From: Polaribacter sp. SA4-12
Lineage (GTDB): Bacteria > Bacteroidota > Bacteroidia > Flavobacteriales > Flavobacteriaceae
Length of the DNA stretch: 64,000 nucleotides
Direction: 5' to 3'
NCBI RefSeq assembly: GCF_002163675.1
Contig: NZ_CP019334.1
Coordinates: 1,808,001 to 1,872,000, forward strand
The number at the start of each line of letters is the position of its first letter. Position 1 is the first letter of the stretch. Positions 26,103 to 36,100 of the stretch are shown here, in pieces. The notes below the pieces were generated by a model, which made no database searches, was not told the origin of the DNA, and saw only the letters and a program-made list of their open reading frames with translations. Position numbers and translations under genes: made by a program.

Positions 26103-26194
26103 AGTTTTTATAATTTTTGTGTAAAACTCTTAGCAACTAACAATTTTAAGAATGTAAATAGTTTTGATTCTGTAAATCGTTTGCAAACACACTT

Positions 26195-26336
26195 AGCCCT
26201 GATTGAAATGGCATCCTTTTTATGGCCCATATATAAAGAAACAGTTTCTTATTTAAATGAAATTGCCATAGTTTACAAGTAAATAAACTATGGCAATGAC
26301 AATAATAAAAAGATATAATGAAAAGCAGGAATAGCT
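26195..26336. ncRNA. Folded intergenic element, second copy type
   Basis: Nested pairings include AGC (26195-26197) with GCT (26334-26336), CCTG (26198-26201) with CAGG (26326-26329), a TCCTTTTTAT / ATAAAAAGATA stem, and a central hairpin ATTGCCATAGTTTA / TAAACTATGGCAAT (about 26258-26297). Purine-rich internal pieces GATTGAAATGGCATCC and ATAATGAAAAGC echo those in the element at 5360. It lies between two convergent genes. It resembles intergenic elements recurrent in flavobacterial genomes; strand and function are unknown. Confidence 0.5.
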
Positions 26337-26388
26337 TCTAAAAATAGTTATCAAAGTAAAATTGAAACTACCGTTTAAGCAACTACAA

Positions 26389-27996
26389 CTACTTTAATCT
26401 TGTTAAACTTAAGTCTTTATTATATTGAACAATAAACAACCCTTTATTCTCTGAAGTACCAAATAACTTGTTAGAATAATCGAACTTACTTTCTACTCTA
26501 AAAGATGCTCCTTCTTTAAAAGTTGCTTTTAAATTCTCTCCAGAAGCTAAACGCATTAAAACGTCATAAGTAATATCAAAACCTTTGGTTGCATGAAAAG
26601 ATGGTAACGCATTATTCTTCATATAATACTGCTTGTTGAATAATTGCGTTGAAGCAGAAGCTTCATCTACATACTCATCACTTACATAAGTCAAGTTGAT
26701 TTTAGCTAACTTAGAGTTGGCTATTTTGTCAAACGCTTTTCCTTTATTAATTGCAAAAACTCGAACATGCGTATCTTCTGGCAAACTAATTAAACTGTTA
26801 ATTGCATCTGCAACTAAAATAGTATTATCAGAAGTTAAAACAACCCAATTGTCTTCATTTGGTTTTAAAATTTTTAAGAAACGATCTTTGGCTATATATC
26901 CATTTTTAGGCTTTAACACATTTACAACGCTAATAGAATCGTGAGATTCTAAGGATTGCTTAATTATAGCATTAGAACTATTTGACGCTGATTTTCCATC
27001 GCCTACTAAAATTAAATTCCCTTTTATAAAATTGCCTTTTATATAAGTAGTTAATTCTTCTCTAAAAACTTTTTTCTCTGGTGAAGTTTTTATCAATTGT
27101 GATGAAGAAAATCGATGTTGTTTTTTTGAGTACAAAGGAAAAACTACAGGAGTATTTACTTTATTTGCAACAACTTCTGCTTCTTCTGAATATAAAGGAC
27201 CAATAATAACATCGTTATTATCTAGGTCATTTTCTGATAAGATACTTCTAATTTTTGTACTCTTAGTTTCTGTATCAAAAACGTTTAAATCTATTTGTAT
27301 TCCTTGTTTTCTTAAAGAATCAATTGCTAATTCTGCTCCTAAATAAAAATCAGTTACAATATTTGCCAATCTATTTTTTGTGAAAAGATCTTTAGATTTT
27401 ATTGTATCATTTTCATTTGTTTTAAAAGGAAGTAGTAATGCAACTTTTAAAGAAATATTTTCATCAATGACATCTTCATAAATATGATTTTCAGACGCAT
27501 CTCCTTCTTCTATTGGTTTTATTTTTATGACTTGCCCAACTTTTAAACCTTCCGATAAAATAGGGTTTAAAACAATCATTTCTTCTTGAGAAACATTGTA
27601 AAAACGAGTTAGACTATAAAAAGTATCTCCTTTTTTAACTTCATAAACAATAAAGTTCTTTTTAAGCTCTTCTATAAGTTCTTCCTTTTCTTCTTTTATT
27701 GCTTCTTCCTTTTTAACGTCATCTTTTATAACATCTTTTAAAGCATCACTTTTAATAGAATTATCAGCAAGTCTTATTTTTTTATTCGGAATTACAATAA
27801 CTGAATTTTCTTTTGGTTTTCTACCAAAATCAGGATTCAAACGCAATAAATCTGAGGTTTTCATATCCAATTTCTTGGCTATAATTCTCATAGTTTCACC
27901 TTTCTTCACCTTATATTCAACGTATTTTTTTTGTTGACCGCATGAAACAGTAAACGTTAAAATACATAGAAAAACAAAAAATTTTACATGTTTCAT
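26389..27996 (-). CDS. LysM and PBP1-like domain lipoprotein
   Basis: The protein starts best at the ATG at 27996 (a more upstream ATG at 28011 overlaps guaA), giving MKHVKFFVF...TVSC with a lipobox cysteine. Two LysM domains follow: EYKVKKGETMRIIAKKLDMKTSDLLRLNP and VYEVKKGDTFYSLTRFYNVSQEEMIVLNP, both peptidoglycan-binding. The rest resembles a type 1 periplasmic binding fold (KVALLLPFKTN; DVIIGPLYSEEAEVVANKV). It should be anchored in the outer or inner membrane facing the periplasm and contact the cell wall. The ligand is unknown. Its start lies 6 bp after guaA, so they are cotranscribed. Confidence 0.9.
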   Translation of the reverse strand: MKHVKFFVFLCILTFTVSCGQQKKYVEYKVKKGETMRIIAKKLDMKTSDLLRLNPDFGRKPKENSVIVIPNKKIRLADNSIKSDALKDVIKDDVKKEEAIKEEKEELIEELKKNFIVYEVKKGDTFYSLTRFYNVSQEEMIVLNPILSEGLKVGQVIKIKPIEEGDASENHIYEDVIDENISLKVALLLPFKTNENDTIKSKDLFTKNRLANIVTDFYLGAELAIDSLRKQGIQIDLNVFDTETKSTKIRSILSENDLDNNDVIIGPLYSEEAEVVANKVNTPVVFPLYSKKQHRFSSSQLIKTSPEKKVFREELTTYIKGNFIKGNLILVGDGKSASNSSNAIIKQSLESHDSISVVNVLKPKNGYIAKDRFLKILKPNEDNWVVLTSDNTILVADAINSLISLPEDTHVRVFAINKGKAFDKIANSKLAKINLTYVSDEYVDEASASTQLFNKQYYMKNNALPSFHATKGFDITYDVLMRLASGENLKATFKEGASFRVESKFDYSNKLFGTSENKGLFIVQYNKDLSLTRLK

Positions 27997-28001
27997 ATAC
28001 T

Positions 28002-29537
28002 TTATTCCCATTCTATTGTTGCAGGTGGTTTAGAACTGATATCATAAACAACTCTATTTACACCTTTTACTTGATTTATAATTTTATTAGATGTTTTCTG
28101 CAAAAATTCGTAAGGTAAATTTACCCAATCTGCAGTCATTCCATCTGTACTTTCTACAGCTCTTAAAGCTACAACTTTTTCATACGTTCTTTCATCTCCC
28201 ATTACTCCAACAGAGTTTACTGGAAGTAACATTGCACCTGCTTGCCAAACTTTATCATACAAGCCATCTTCTTTTAATCCGTTTATAAAAACAGCATCAA
28301 CTTCTTGTAAAATTCTTACTTTTTCTGCAGTTATATCACCTAAAATACGAATTCCTAAACCTGGACCAGGAAAAGGATGACGTCCTAATAACTCAGGATC
28401 AATTCCCATAGAAGCCCCTACTCTTCTTACTTCGTCTTTAAAAATCATTTTTAAAGGTTCTACAATTTTTAATTTCATATAATCTGGTAAACCTCCCACA
28501 TTATGATGACTTTTAATAGTTGCAGATGGACCTCCATTTACAGAAACAGACTCAATTACATCAGGATAAATAGTTCCTTGTGCTAACCAAGTTACATCTG
28601 TTATTTTGTGTGCCTCATCATCAAAAACTTCAATAAAAGAGTTACCAATTGCTTTTCTTTTTTTCTCAGGATCTGTTAATCCTTCTAATGCTTTCAAAAA
28701 ACGTGCCGATGCATCTACACCTTTAACGTTTAATCCCATTCCTTCGTATCTTTTCAATACAGTTTCGAACTCATTTTTACGTAAAAGTCCGTTATTAACA
28801 AAAATACAATATAGGTTTTCTCCAATTGCTTTGTTTAATAAAACTGCTGCTACTGAAGAATCTACACCTCCAGAAAGTCCTAAAACAACTTTATCGTTTC
28901 CTACTTTTTCTCTAATTGCTGCTACAGTACTTTCTACAAAAGAATCTGGAGTCCAAGTTTGTGCTACACCTGCAATTTTAACTAAAAAGTTTTCTAATAA
29001 TTGTTTTCCATCTTTAGAATGATACACTTCTGGGTGAAATTGAATAGCAAAAGTATCTTCACCTTTAATTTTATAAGCCGCATTTTCAACGTCTTTTGTG
29101 CTTGCTAATAATTCTCCATTAGTTGGCAATTCTTTAATAGTATCTGAATGACTCATCCAAACTTGACTACCTTCAGAAATATTTTCAAAGAAAGTTTCAC
29201 CACTTTTTACAAATGATAAATTTGCTCTTCCATATTCTCTTGTGTTAGAAGGAGCTACTTGTCCGCCAGAAAAATGAGCTAAATATTGTGCTCCATAACA
29301 AACCGCTAAAACAGGTTTTTTTCCTCTAATTTCTGATAAATCAGGATGTAAAACATTTTCACCTCTTACAGAGTTTGGGCTACCTGATAAGATAACTGCT
29401 TTAAATTCGCTTGCGTTTGCAGGTTGATGATTATAAGGATGAATTTCACAGTAAATGTTTAATTCTCTTACTCTTCTCGCAATTAGTTGTGTGTATTGCG
29501 ATCCGAAATCTAAAATAAGTACGTTGTGTTGTTGCAT
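28002..29537 (-). CDS. guaA: GMP synthase (glutamine-hydrolysing)
   Basis: This enzyme makes GMP from XMP. An N-terminal class I glutamine amidotransferase carries the nucleophile in [12 protein letters not shown] and the pair in FHPEV; the ATP pyrophosphatase domain has the P-loop [13 protein letters not shown]; the C-terminal dimerisation domain ends PPATIEWE, typical of the family. The start is the ATG at 29537 ([17 protein letters not shown]). A TTG six bases upstream is also open but lies in the -7 promoter region. The promoter TATTTTTG is so close that the transcript may be leaderless. Confidence 0.97.
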   Translation of the reverse strand: MQQHNVLILDFGSQYTQLIARRVRELNIYCEIHPYNHQPANASEFKAVILSGSPNSVRGENVLHPDLSEIRGKKPVLAVCYGAQYLAHFSGGQVAPSNTREYGRANLSFVKSGETFFENISEGSQVWMSHSDTIKELPTNGELLASTKDVENAAYKIKGEDTFAIQFHPEVYHSKDGKQLLENFLVKIAGVAQTWTPDSFVESTVAAIREKVGNDKVVLGLSGGVDSSVAAVLLNKAIGENLYCIFVNNGLLRKNEFETVLKRYEGMGLNVKGVDASARFLKALEGLTDPEKKRKAIGNSFIEVFDDEAHKITDVTWLAQGTIYPDVIESVSVNGGPSATIKSHHNVGGLPDYMKLKIVEPLKMIFKDEVRRVGASMGIDPELLGRHPFPGPGLGIRILGDITAEKVRILQEVDAVFINGLKEDGLYDKVWQAGAMLLPVNSVGVMGDERTYEKVVALRAVESTDGMTADWVNLPYEFLQKTSNKIINQVKGVNRVVYDISSKPPATIEWE

Positions 29538-29540
29538 GCG

Positions 29541-29548
29541 CAAAAATA
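29541..29548 (-). promoter_or_regulatory. -7 element immediately before guaA
   Basis: On the minus strand TATTTTTG (29548-29541), followed by CGC then ATG, fits TAnnTTTG exactly. A transcript starting at the usual distance would begin at or just inside the ATG at 29537. No clear -33 element is visible. Confidence 0.4.
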
Positions 29549-29710
29549 CTATTTCAGATTAAATTTTAACACTGAAATTCATATTTTTTCTCACGAATTA
29601 GAATTCGTTAGTAAAATGATATAATATGTTTAATTTTTTGATGAAAATTGTTATCGATTTCTAAACTTTTAGTCATCTAAAATCATTCTGAAACAACTTA
29701 CGCTAAAAAA

Positions 29711-29744
29711 AAACAGGTTAGACTTAATTTGTCTAACCTGTTTT
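29711..29744 (-). terminator. Hairpin terminator after the KAS III gene
   Basis: AAACAGGTTAGAC (29711-29723) and GTCTAACCTGTTT (29731-29743) form a perfect stem. On the minus strand it is followed by a run of Ts, which ends transcription from the gene at 29785. Confidence 0.85.
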
Positions 29745-29784
29745 GTGATAATACTATTTTACTTATGATAAATATCCTCCTAGG

Positions 29785-30849
29785 TTAAAACCTATAAACA
29801 ATCGCGTTTAAGTTCATTCCAGCTCCAACAGATGTAAAAATTACTACATCTCCTTTATTTACTTCTTGATTTTCAATTTGTCCTTTTAAAACTAAATCTA
29901 ATAAAGTTGGTACCGTTGCAACAGAACTATTTCCTAATTTATAAATACTCATAGGCATCACTCCTTCTGGAACTTTCTTTTTGAATAATCTAAAGAAACG
30001 TTTTATTATTGCTTCATCCATTTTCTCGTTTGCTTGATGAATGAAAACCTTCTTAACTTCATCTATAGAAACACCACTTTTATCTAAAGCAACTTTCATA
30101 GCTATAGGGACGTTTACCAATGCAAATTCATAAATTTTTCTTCCTAGCATTTTAATATAACGAACATCGTCTTCTTTCGTTTTATTAAAAGATTCTCCAT
30201 AATGAAGATAGAATGCCTCGTCTTTTGCATACGTTTGAGTAGCATGACTTAAAACCCCTGACCCTACTTCTTCTGTTGCTTCTAAAATACAAGCTCCAGC
30301 TCCATCACTAAAAATCATAGAATCTCTATCAGATTCATCTACCACTCTAGATAAAGTTTCTGCGCCAATTACTAAACATTTAGTAGCCATACCTGCTTTT
30401 ATAAATGCGTGGGCTTGGATAGTAGCTTCAACCCAACCTGGGCAACCAAAAAGAATATCATAAGCAACACAATTAGGGTTTTCAATTCCTAATTTATGTT
30501 TAACTCTTGTTGCTAAACTTGGTAATAAATCAGTTTGATTAGAACCTGCATTTACATCTCCAAAATTATGAGCTACAATAATATAACTAAGATCTTCTTT
30601 ATTAATATTTGCATCTTCTATTGCTTTTTGAGCAGCAAAAAAAGCCAAATCTGAAGTATTAAATTCTGGTTTTGCATACCGTCTTTCAGCAATACCTGTA
30701 ATCGCTTTAAATTTCTCTATAATTTCATCATTATCAGTACTAAAAGACGTTCCATCTTCGTTTAAGAAATCTTTATCTAAGAAATCTTTATTTTCTTTTA
30801 TAATTGACGGTATAAAAGTTCCTGTTCCCGTTATTTTTGATGAAATCAT
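29785..30849 (-). CDS. 3-oxoacyl-ACP synthase III (KAS III/FabH-like)
   Basis: This 354-residue thiolase-fold condensing enzyme has the catalytic Cys in ILFGCPGWVEA (about 123), His in KVFIHQANEKM (about 269) and Asn in YKLGNSSVATVP (about 307), the full KAS III triad. It should extend an acyl-CoA or acyl-ACP primer with malonyl-ACP, in fatty acid or secondary lipid synthesis. It stands alone, away from other fab genes, so it may serve a dedicated lipid rather than the main cycle. It has its own terminator. Confidence 0.92.
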   Translation of the reverse strand: MISSKITGTGTFIPSIIKENKDFLDKDFLNEDGTSFSTDNDEIIEKFKAITGIAERRYAKPEFNTSDLAFFAAQKAIEDANINKEDLSYIIVAHNFGDVNAGSNQTDLLPSLATRVKHKLGIENPNCVAYDILFGCPGWVEATIQAHAFIKAGMATKCLVIGAETLSRVVDESDRDSMIFSDGAGACILEATEEVGSGVLSHATQTYAKDEAFYLHYGESFNKTKEDDVRYIKMLGRKIYEFALVNVPIAMKVALDKSGVSIDEVKKVFIHQANEKMDEAIIKRFFRLFKKKVPEGVMPMSIYKLGNSSVATVPTLLDLVLKGQIENQEVNKGDVVIFTSVGAGMNLNAIVYRF

Positions 30850-30994
30850 AATTAAAAAAAAATTTATTTTTTTTGAGAAAATATAAGCCTCTAAAGTACA
30901 AAATCTTCAATAAATACAATAATAATTTGTTTAAAAAAATGATATTCAAACGAACATTTTTCAGGAGAGAAACTTAAAAAAGAAGTTAAGTGTT

Positions 30995-31375
30995 TTATTT
31001 ATAAATATCTAGCTTTAGTTCCATAACAGTAGCGATAGACCTTGCTCTATTTTTCATATTGAAAGTATTTTCGCCATCAAAATGAGCATCAATAGTTTCA
31101 GATAAATACGACATCCAAATTGTAAAATGCTCTTTCTTAAATTCAACAAAAACATTTTTATCAACATGTTTTTTCATCACGTTATTAGAATATGAATTTG
31201 TATCAAAAAGAATATCATTCCAAAAGTCTGAAATGACATCTAAATGCTCTTCTAAATGATTTTGCACAACAATATCCTCGAAAAAAGGAATCATTTTTTG
31301 ATCTGCCAATAACAAATCATAAAACTTAGTAATAATAAGTTTTATATCTTCTCTTGATGAAATATCTGGTTTCAT
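30995..31375 (-). CDS. Group III truncated haemoglobin
   Basis: This 126-residue globin-like protein matches group III truncated haemoglobins: an FYDLLLADQKMIPFFEDI helix, a YDFW-like ISDFWNDILFDT motif, the proximal His in EHFTIWMSYLSETID (about 93), and ARSIATVMELKL at the end. The family binds haem and small gases such as O2 or NO. It may tie in with low-oxygen or nitrosative stress functions elsewhere in the window, which is only a suggestion. Confidence 0.88.
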   Translation of the reverse strand: MKPDISSREDIKLIITKFYDLLLADQKMIPFFEDIVVQNHLEEHLDVISDFWNDILFDTNSYSNNVMKKHVDKNVFVEFKKEHFTIWMSYLSETIDAHFDGENTFNMKNRARSIATVMELKLDIYK

Positions 31376-31436
31376 TTTATATTGTAATAAAAACTTCTCG
31401 ACTACGCTCGAAGTGATTTTTTAGTAAAATTAAATT

Positions 31437-31919
31437 TTAAAGATAAGAGCTATCAAAAGAAAAAGGCAATAAAGAAAGCAGTGATTCTGTTTTTACAACC
31501 TCACCTACTTCTCCCATAAAAATAACAGGGAATGATTCTTTCTGATTTATTTCATATTCAGATAACGTTTGTCTACAAGCACCACAAGGCCCTACAGGTT
31601 TATCTACTTTAGAAATTGATGAACTTGCTGAAATTGCTAACTTTTTAATTTTCATATCTGGATACGTAGATCCAGCTTTCCAAATAGCAACTCTTTCTGC
31701 ACACATACCAGAAGGATACGCTGCACTTTCTTGATTATTTCCTAAAACAATTTCTCCATTATCTAACAATAAAGCAGCACCTACATTAAACTTAGAATAT
31801 GGTGCGTATGCTTTTTTTCTTGCTTCTATTGCTTTATTCATTAACATATTATCTTCTGCAGAAAGCTCTGAAATATCGTTATAAATAATTGCTGAAGTTG
31901 AAATTTCAATTTTTCTCAT
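31437..31919 (-). CDS. cdd: Cytidine deaminase
   Basis: This 160-residue zinc enzyme deaminates cytidine to uridine. The zinc and proton-shuttle motifs are CAERVAIWKAG (about 72) and PCGACRQTLSEY (about 108), and YAPYSKFNVGAALLLDNGE is the conserved substrate-side block. Length fits the homo-tetrameric type. It follows porV on the same strand but a hairpin separates them. Confidence 0.95.
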   Translation of the reverse strand: MRKIEISTSAIIYNDISELSAEDNMLMNKAIEARKKAYAPYSKFNVGAALLLDNGEIVLGNNQESAAYPSGMCAERVAIWKAGSTYPDMKIKKLAISASSSISKVDKPVGPCGACRQTLSEYEINQKESFPVIFMGEVGEVVKTESLLSLLPFSFDSSYL

Positions 31920-31938
31920 AAAATCTGTTCGTCAAAAA

Positions 31939-31960
31939 AAGCAGCCTTGATTGACTGCTT
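31939..31960 (-). terminator. Hairpin terminator after porV
   Basis: On the minus strand AAGCAG and CTGCTT flank a short loop and are followed by a T run. It lies between the porV stop and cdd. Confidence 0.65.
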
Positions 31961-31998
31961 CTAAATGTTGTTATAAATTTACTAAAAATAATTGACTT

Positions 31999-33123
31999 TT
32001 AATAATCATCAAAAACTTCTCCTAAATCAAATGATAAAGAGAAACGTAAAGAGTTTTCTAAAGGATTATTTACATCAGAAGAATTAATTAAGTAAGATAA
32101 ATCTATATTTAATGCATTGGTTTTAAACCCACCACCTAAAGTAAAATACTGTCTATTTCCTTTGTCTTCACTTTCATGAAAATAACCTCCTCTTAAAGCA
32201 AAAGCATTATTGTATAAATACTCTGCTCCAAAAGCGTATGTAAATTCTTTAATTTCTTCACTAAATCCTCCAGGAGCGTCGCCAAAAGAGCTAAAGATTC
32301 CTTCTACCCAACCTGTGTCTTGATCAGAATCATCACCTGTATGTGGAACTAATAATTTTGTAAATTCTACTGTTGTAGAGATTGTATTGTAATCGTCTAA
32401 AATAAAATCAAACCCACCACCTATTTTTAAATTAGTTGGAATAAAATCTTCATTACCTGGGGTATAAGCAACTTTTGGTCCAATATTAGCAATATTAAAA
32501 CCTAATCTATAACGTCCATTAAAGTTTCCGTAGTTTTCTTCTAAAGATTGATAATACCCCGAAACATCAACCGCAAAAGAGTTAATTGGTTGTAAAGAGT
32601 TACCAGAAGTACCGTTAAAAGCTAAGTTAGATCGAATATATTTTAACCCAACTCCCATAGAAAAAGTTTCACTTAATTTTAAAGCATAAGAACCTGTTGC
32701 TACAAATTCGTTCGGATTAATCGTTCCATTAGCGTTTCCATTACTATCTGTTAGATCAATTTGACCTAAAGAAAAATATTTAAAATCTGCTCCCCAAGCT
32801 GCATTTTCACTAAAACGATTCATATAAGAAGCACTTCCTATAAAAATATCATCTGTTAAATTACGTAACCAAGGAGAATATGTTATACCTGTTTTAACCT
32901 GTCTATTACTAAAGGTCATTTTTGCTGCATTATGAAAAAGAGAAAAAGCATCTGCAGATGTTGCAACTCCCATATCTCCCATACCACCTGCTCTTGCATC
33001 TGGCACAATTAATAAAAATGGTGTAGCTGTTGTAATTCCTCCTGTAACTTCAGTATTTGTTTGTGCTGATACTTTTACACTTACAAATGCACAAAGTAAA
33101 AAATAGATTCCTAATTTTTTCAT
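31999..33123 (-). CDS. porV: Type IX secretion outer-membrane protein PorV (LptO)
   Basis: This 374-residue protein has an N-terminal signal peptide (MKKLGIYFLLCAFVSVKVSA) and an outer-membrane beta-barrel with repeated amphipathic strands, and the motif VPDARAGGMGDMGVATSADAFSLFHNAAK typical of PorV. PorV holds type IX cargo proteins and passes them to PorU for C-terminal signal removal. It lies 42 bp downstream of porU in the same direction, the arrangement expected for these partners. Confidence 0.93.
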   Translation of the reverse strand: MKKLGIYFLLCAFVSVKVSAQTNTEVTGGITTATPFLLIVPDARAGGMGDMGVATSADAFSLFHNAAKMTFSNRQVKTGITYSPWLRNLTDDIFIGSASYMNRFSENAAWGADFKYFSLGQIDLTDSNGNANGTINPNEFVATGSYALKLSETFSMGVGLKYIRSNLAFNGTSGNSLQPINSFAVDVSGYYQSLEENYGNFNGRYRLGFNIANIGPKVAYTPGNEDFIPTNLKIGGGFDFILDDYNTISTTVEFTKLLVPHTGDDSDQDTGWVEGIFSSFGDAPGGFSEEIKEFTYAFGAEYLYNNAFALRGGYFHESEDKGNRQYFTLGGGFKTNALNIDLSYLINSSDVNNPLENSLRFSLSFDLGEVFDDY

Positions 33124-33164
33124 TTGATATGATTCTGATTTTTGTTTGACAATATATCTAATTT

Positions 33165-36100
33165 TTATTGAAGTATTACTAATTTTTCATACTTCTCTGC
33201 AACTAGATTACTTGATGTTGATTTTACTTTTAATTTATAAATATAAACTCCTTTTCCTATTTTATTACCAAAATCATCTAAACCATTCCAAGTAATGCTT
33301 CTTGCTAAATTACCTGTTGTTACAACATTTTGATTAATTGTTTTTACTAATTTACCAGAAACAGTAAAAACCTGAACTTGTACTTCTAGTGTTTCATTAG
33401 GTTTGTTATGATTAAACCAAAACTCGGTGTAATTTACAAAAGGATTTGGGTAATTTAAAACATTTTCTAAATTTAGAATCGCATCGCTAACAACCACGAA
33501 GTTTAACGTAGCTTCTGACGAATTATTGTAAGTGTCCCAAGCTTTTATTTTTAAAGTATGAGGGCCAACTGCTAAATCTCGTAATTTGTAATTTACTTTT
33601 CCGGTAGTAAAATCGTTTAATTCTGTTTGATAAAAATCATTTAATATAATAGGATTCGTATTATCGCCATCTAAAACACCAACAATATCATGATCTACAG
33701 CAGTTAATGACGTATTAATTCCACTTGGGTCAGATAAAACTGCAATTAAATTTGGGGACACATTTGTGTTACCTCCTTCAATAAAAGATTCATCATTCAT
33801 GTACAGTCTTATTTCTGGACCGACTGTATCATCAGGAGCGTTTTCATTTATTCCCCCTACAACAATATCAAAATTATAACCTGCTTTATCTATTTCGCCA
33901 TTTTCTGCATAAAAACTTAACTTTCCTTTTCCGTAAGCAATTTTAATATCTTTAGGCACAATAAAATCAAACTTAAAGCTTCCGTTTTCAACAGTAGACT
34001 TTCCTCTAAATAGTTTACTGTCTTGAGTATCAAAAGTCATTTTAACTCCAAAACCATCATTATCTAAAGTAGTTTTATCAATTGGTTTATCAAAAGCAGT
34101 TGTAGAAAGAGAACCATTAAAATCACTTAAAACAATATTAGAATCATCAACAACGACTCCTTCAAAACTAACTTTAGACAATGCTTTTAAAGTATCTAAA
34201 GGTTGTGAAATATCTTTACCATTCATTTTTGTTATTCTAATGTTTGGTTGTGGAACCGCTAATTTCATAGCAGGATCACCAAAATGGTAAATAAAGAATT
34301 TTTGAGTATTTGTAAATTCGTTTTTGGTTTTCATTAAAGATTCTGCAATCGTTAAATCTTCATTATTAAACTCTAATAAAATTCTAATTAATTCTTGATT
34401 AAAACGTTGACCTACAGAAATAAAAACCTCTCTTGTTGTGGTTATCATACTTGCTGCTCCACCGGAAGCATTCCATAAAGTAAGTTCTCCTGCAGTAATT
34501 CTACTGGGGTTATCAAATCTAGAAAAATCACAAGTAACTGTAATTAAAAGAGGTAAGGTATTAGGGTTATTAAAACTCTGTATTTGTGGTTTTTCTAAAA
34601 TTTTTTCAGACGCAAAACCATCTTCTCCTCCATGACCAAAATAATCAAAGACTAAAGTTCCTTTTTCAATAGCATTTGTAATTGCACTTTTCACTTCTGG
34701 ATAACGCTCTCCACCAGAAGAATTCTCTTGTACATAAGAATCCGCATAAATTTTATTAACGTTAAAAATAGGTTTATTTACCCTAATTTCATCAGCAATC
34801 GTTTCTACTCCTTGTTCTATTACTTCTTCTCCACTTGCATCTATATCATCTGCTAAAAGTGTAATTGTATTTCGCCAATCTCCTATTGAAGTTTTAGTAT
34901 AATAGGTTAAAATTTTATCAACTACATCTTTAGCTTGACTAACTGTTGACACAGGAATTCTACTAGAAGCAACATCTATAGTGTGGCTTGAGTTCATAGT
35001 TCCTTCATTATCTTCTAGCATCACAAAAAAATCGTCAGTAACCCAAGAACTCGCTAAATTAAAACTGTTTTCAGATAATTTTACGGGCACAATATTATTG
35101 TTTCCAGCAATTCTGTCTTTATAATCATACGAAGTATCACCAAAAAAACAAACATATTGTAGTTTTTTTTCTTCGGATGAATTTGTAGTATACACATGTT
35201 TTAAAAAATCTCTTATTCCTGTAATATCCTTAGATCCAGAAGAAAACTCATTATAAATAGCATCTAAGACAACAACTTTAGTGGTAAGATTTGAGTTTGT
35301 TTGATGATAATCTGCCAATCTTTGTGCTTCAGAAGACAATTCTGAATTTGTGATTACAATATAATTAATGTCTTTTATAGCGTGTAAATCTTGATTTAAA
35401 ATTCTCCCATTTTGAAGCGAATTAGGGGTATAATAATCATTTTGATTCAATACCACATATTCTTTCAAAACACCTGAATTATCTTTAAAAATAAAATTAC
35501 TACTAGTATCTTCATTTGTAATATTTTTAGGATCTATTGAATTACTAACATCCCAAACTTGAAAAATATTTGTATTATTCTCAATCTGATATTCTATGGT
35601 ATTTGCTGCATTAGCTTGCTCAAAGCTTCTAAAAGAAAACTGATTTCCATCTGCGATTAATTGCTTCTTTCCAACGACTTCAATATAATCTAAATATGCA
35701 TTTGCAGAAGGGTTCCCTCCATTATCATACACAATAGAAACATCAATTACATTTGATGAATTTTTAATATTTGCAGTTCTTTCTGAAGTATTTGCTTTTG
35801 TTAATGAACTTGGATTTACAGAAGAAAAACTAAGATTATAAATATCAGTCCCATTAATTTTTACAGCCATAGATGATGAAGCAACTGATGTAGAAACTCC
35901 TCGAACCTTAATACTTATATTTTCATCGGCTAAAGCATTTGGAAAAGGTATTTTAAAACTCTGAGTATTCTCTATATTAAAATCATCATTAAAAAACCAC
36001 TGAGTACCTGCTGCAAATAAACTTATCTCCTCTTTTTCATAAAAAGTATAATCATTAAAAGTGCTTATTTGTGTAGTTGCATTTGTGGTTAATGGCGTTT

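Larger units (their letters stand above)
26051..26388. other. 338-bp gap: terminator and folded intergenic element
   Basis: The gap separates the convergent genes at 25535 and 26389. It contains a rho-independent terminator (26075-26102) and a folded element (26195-26336), both described separately. I see no coding frame of note. Confidence 0.6.
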
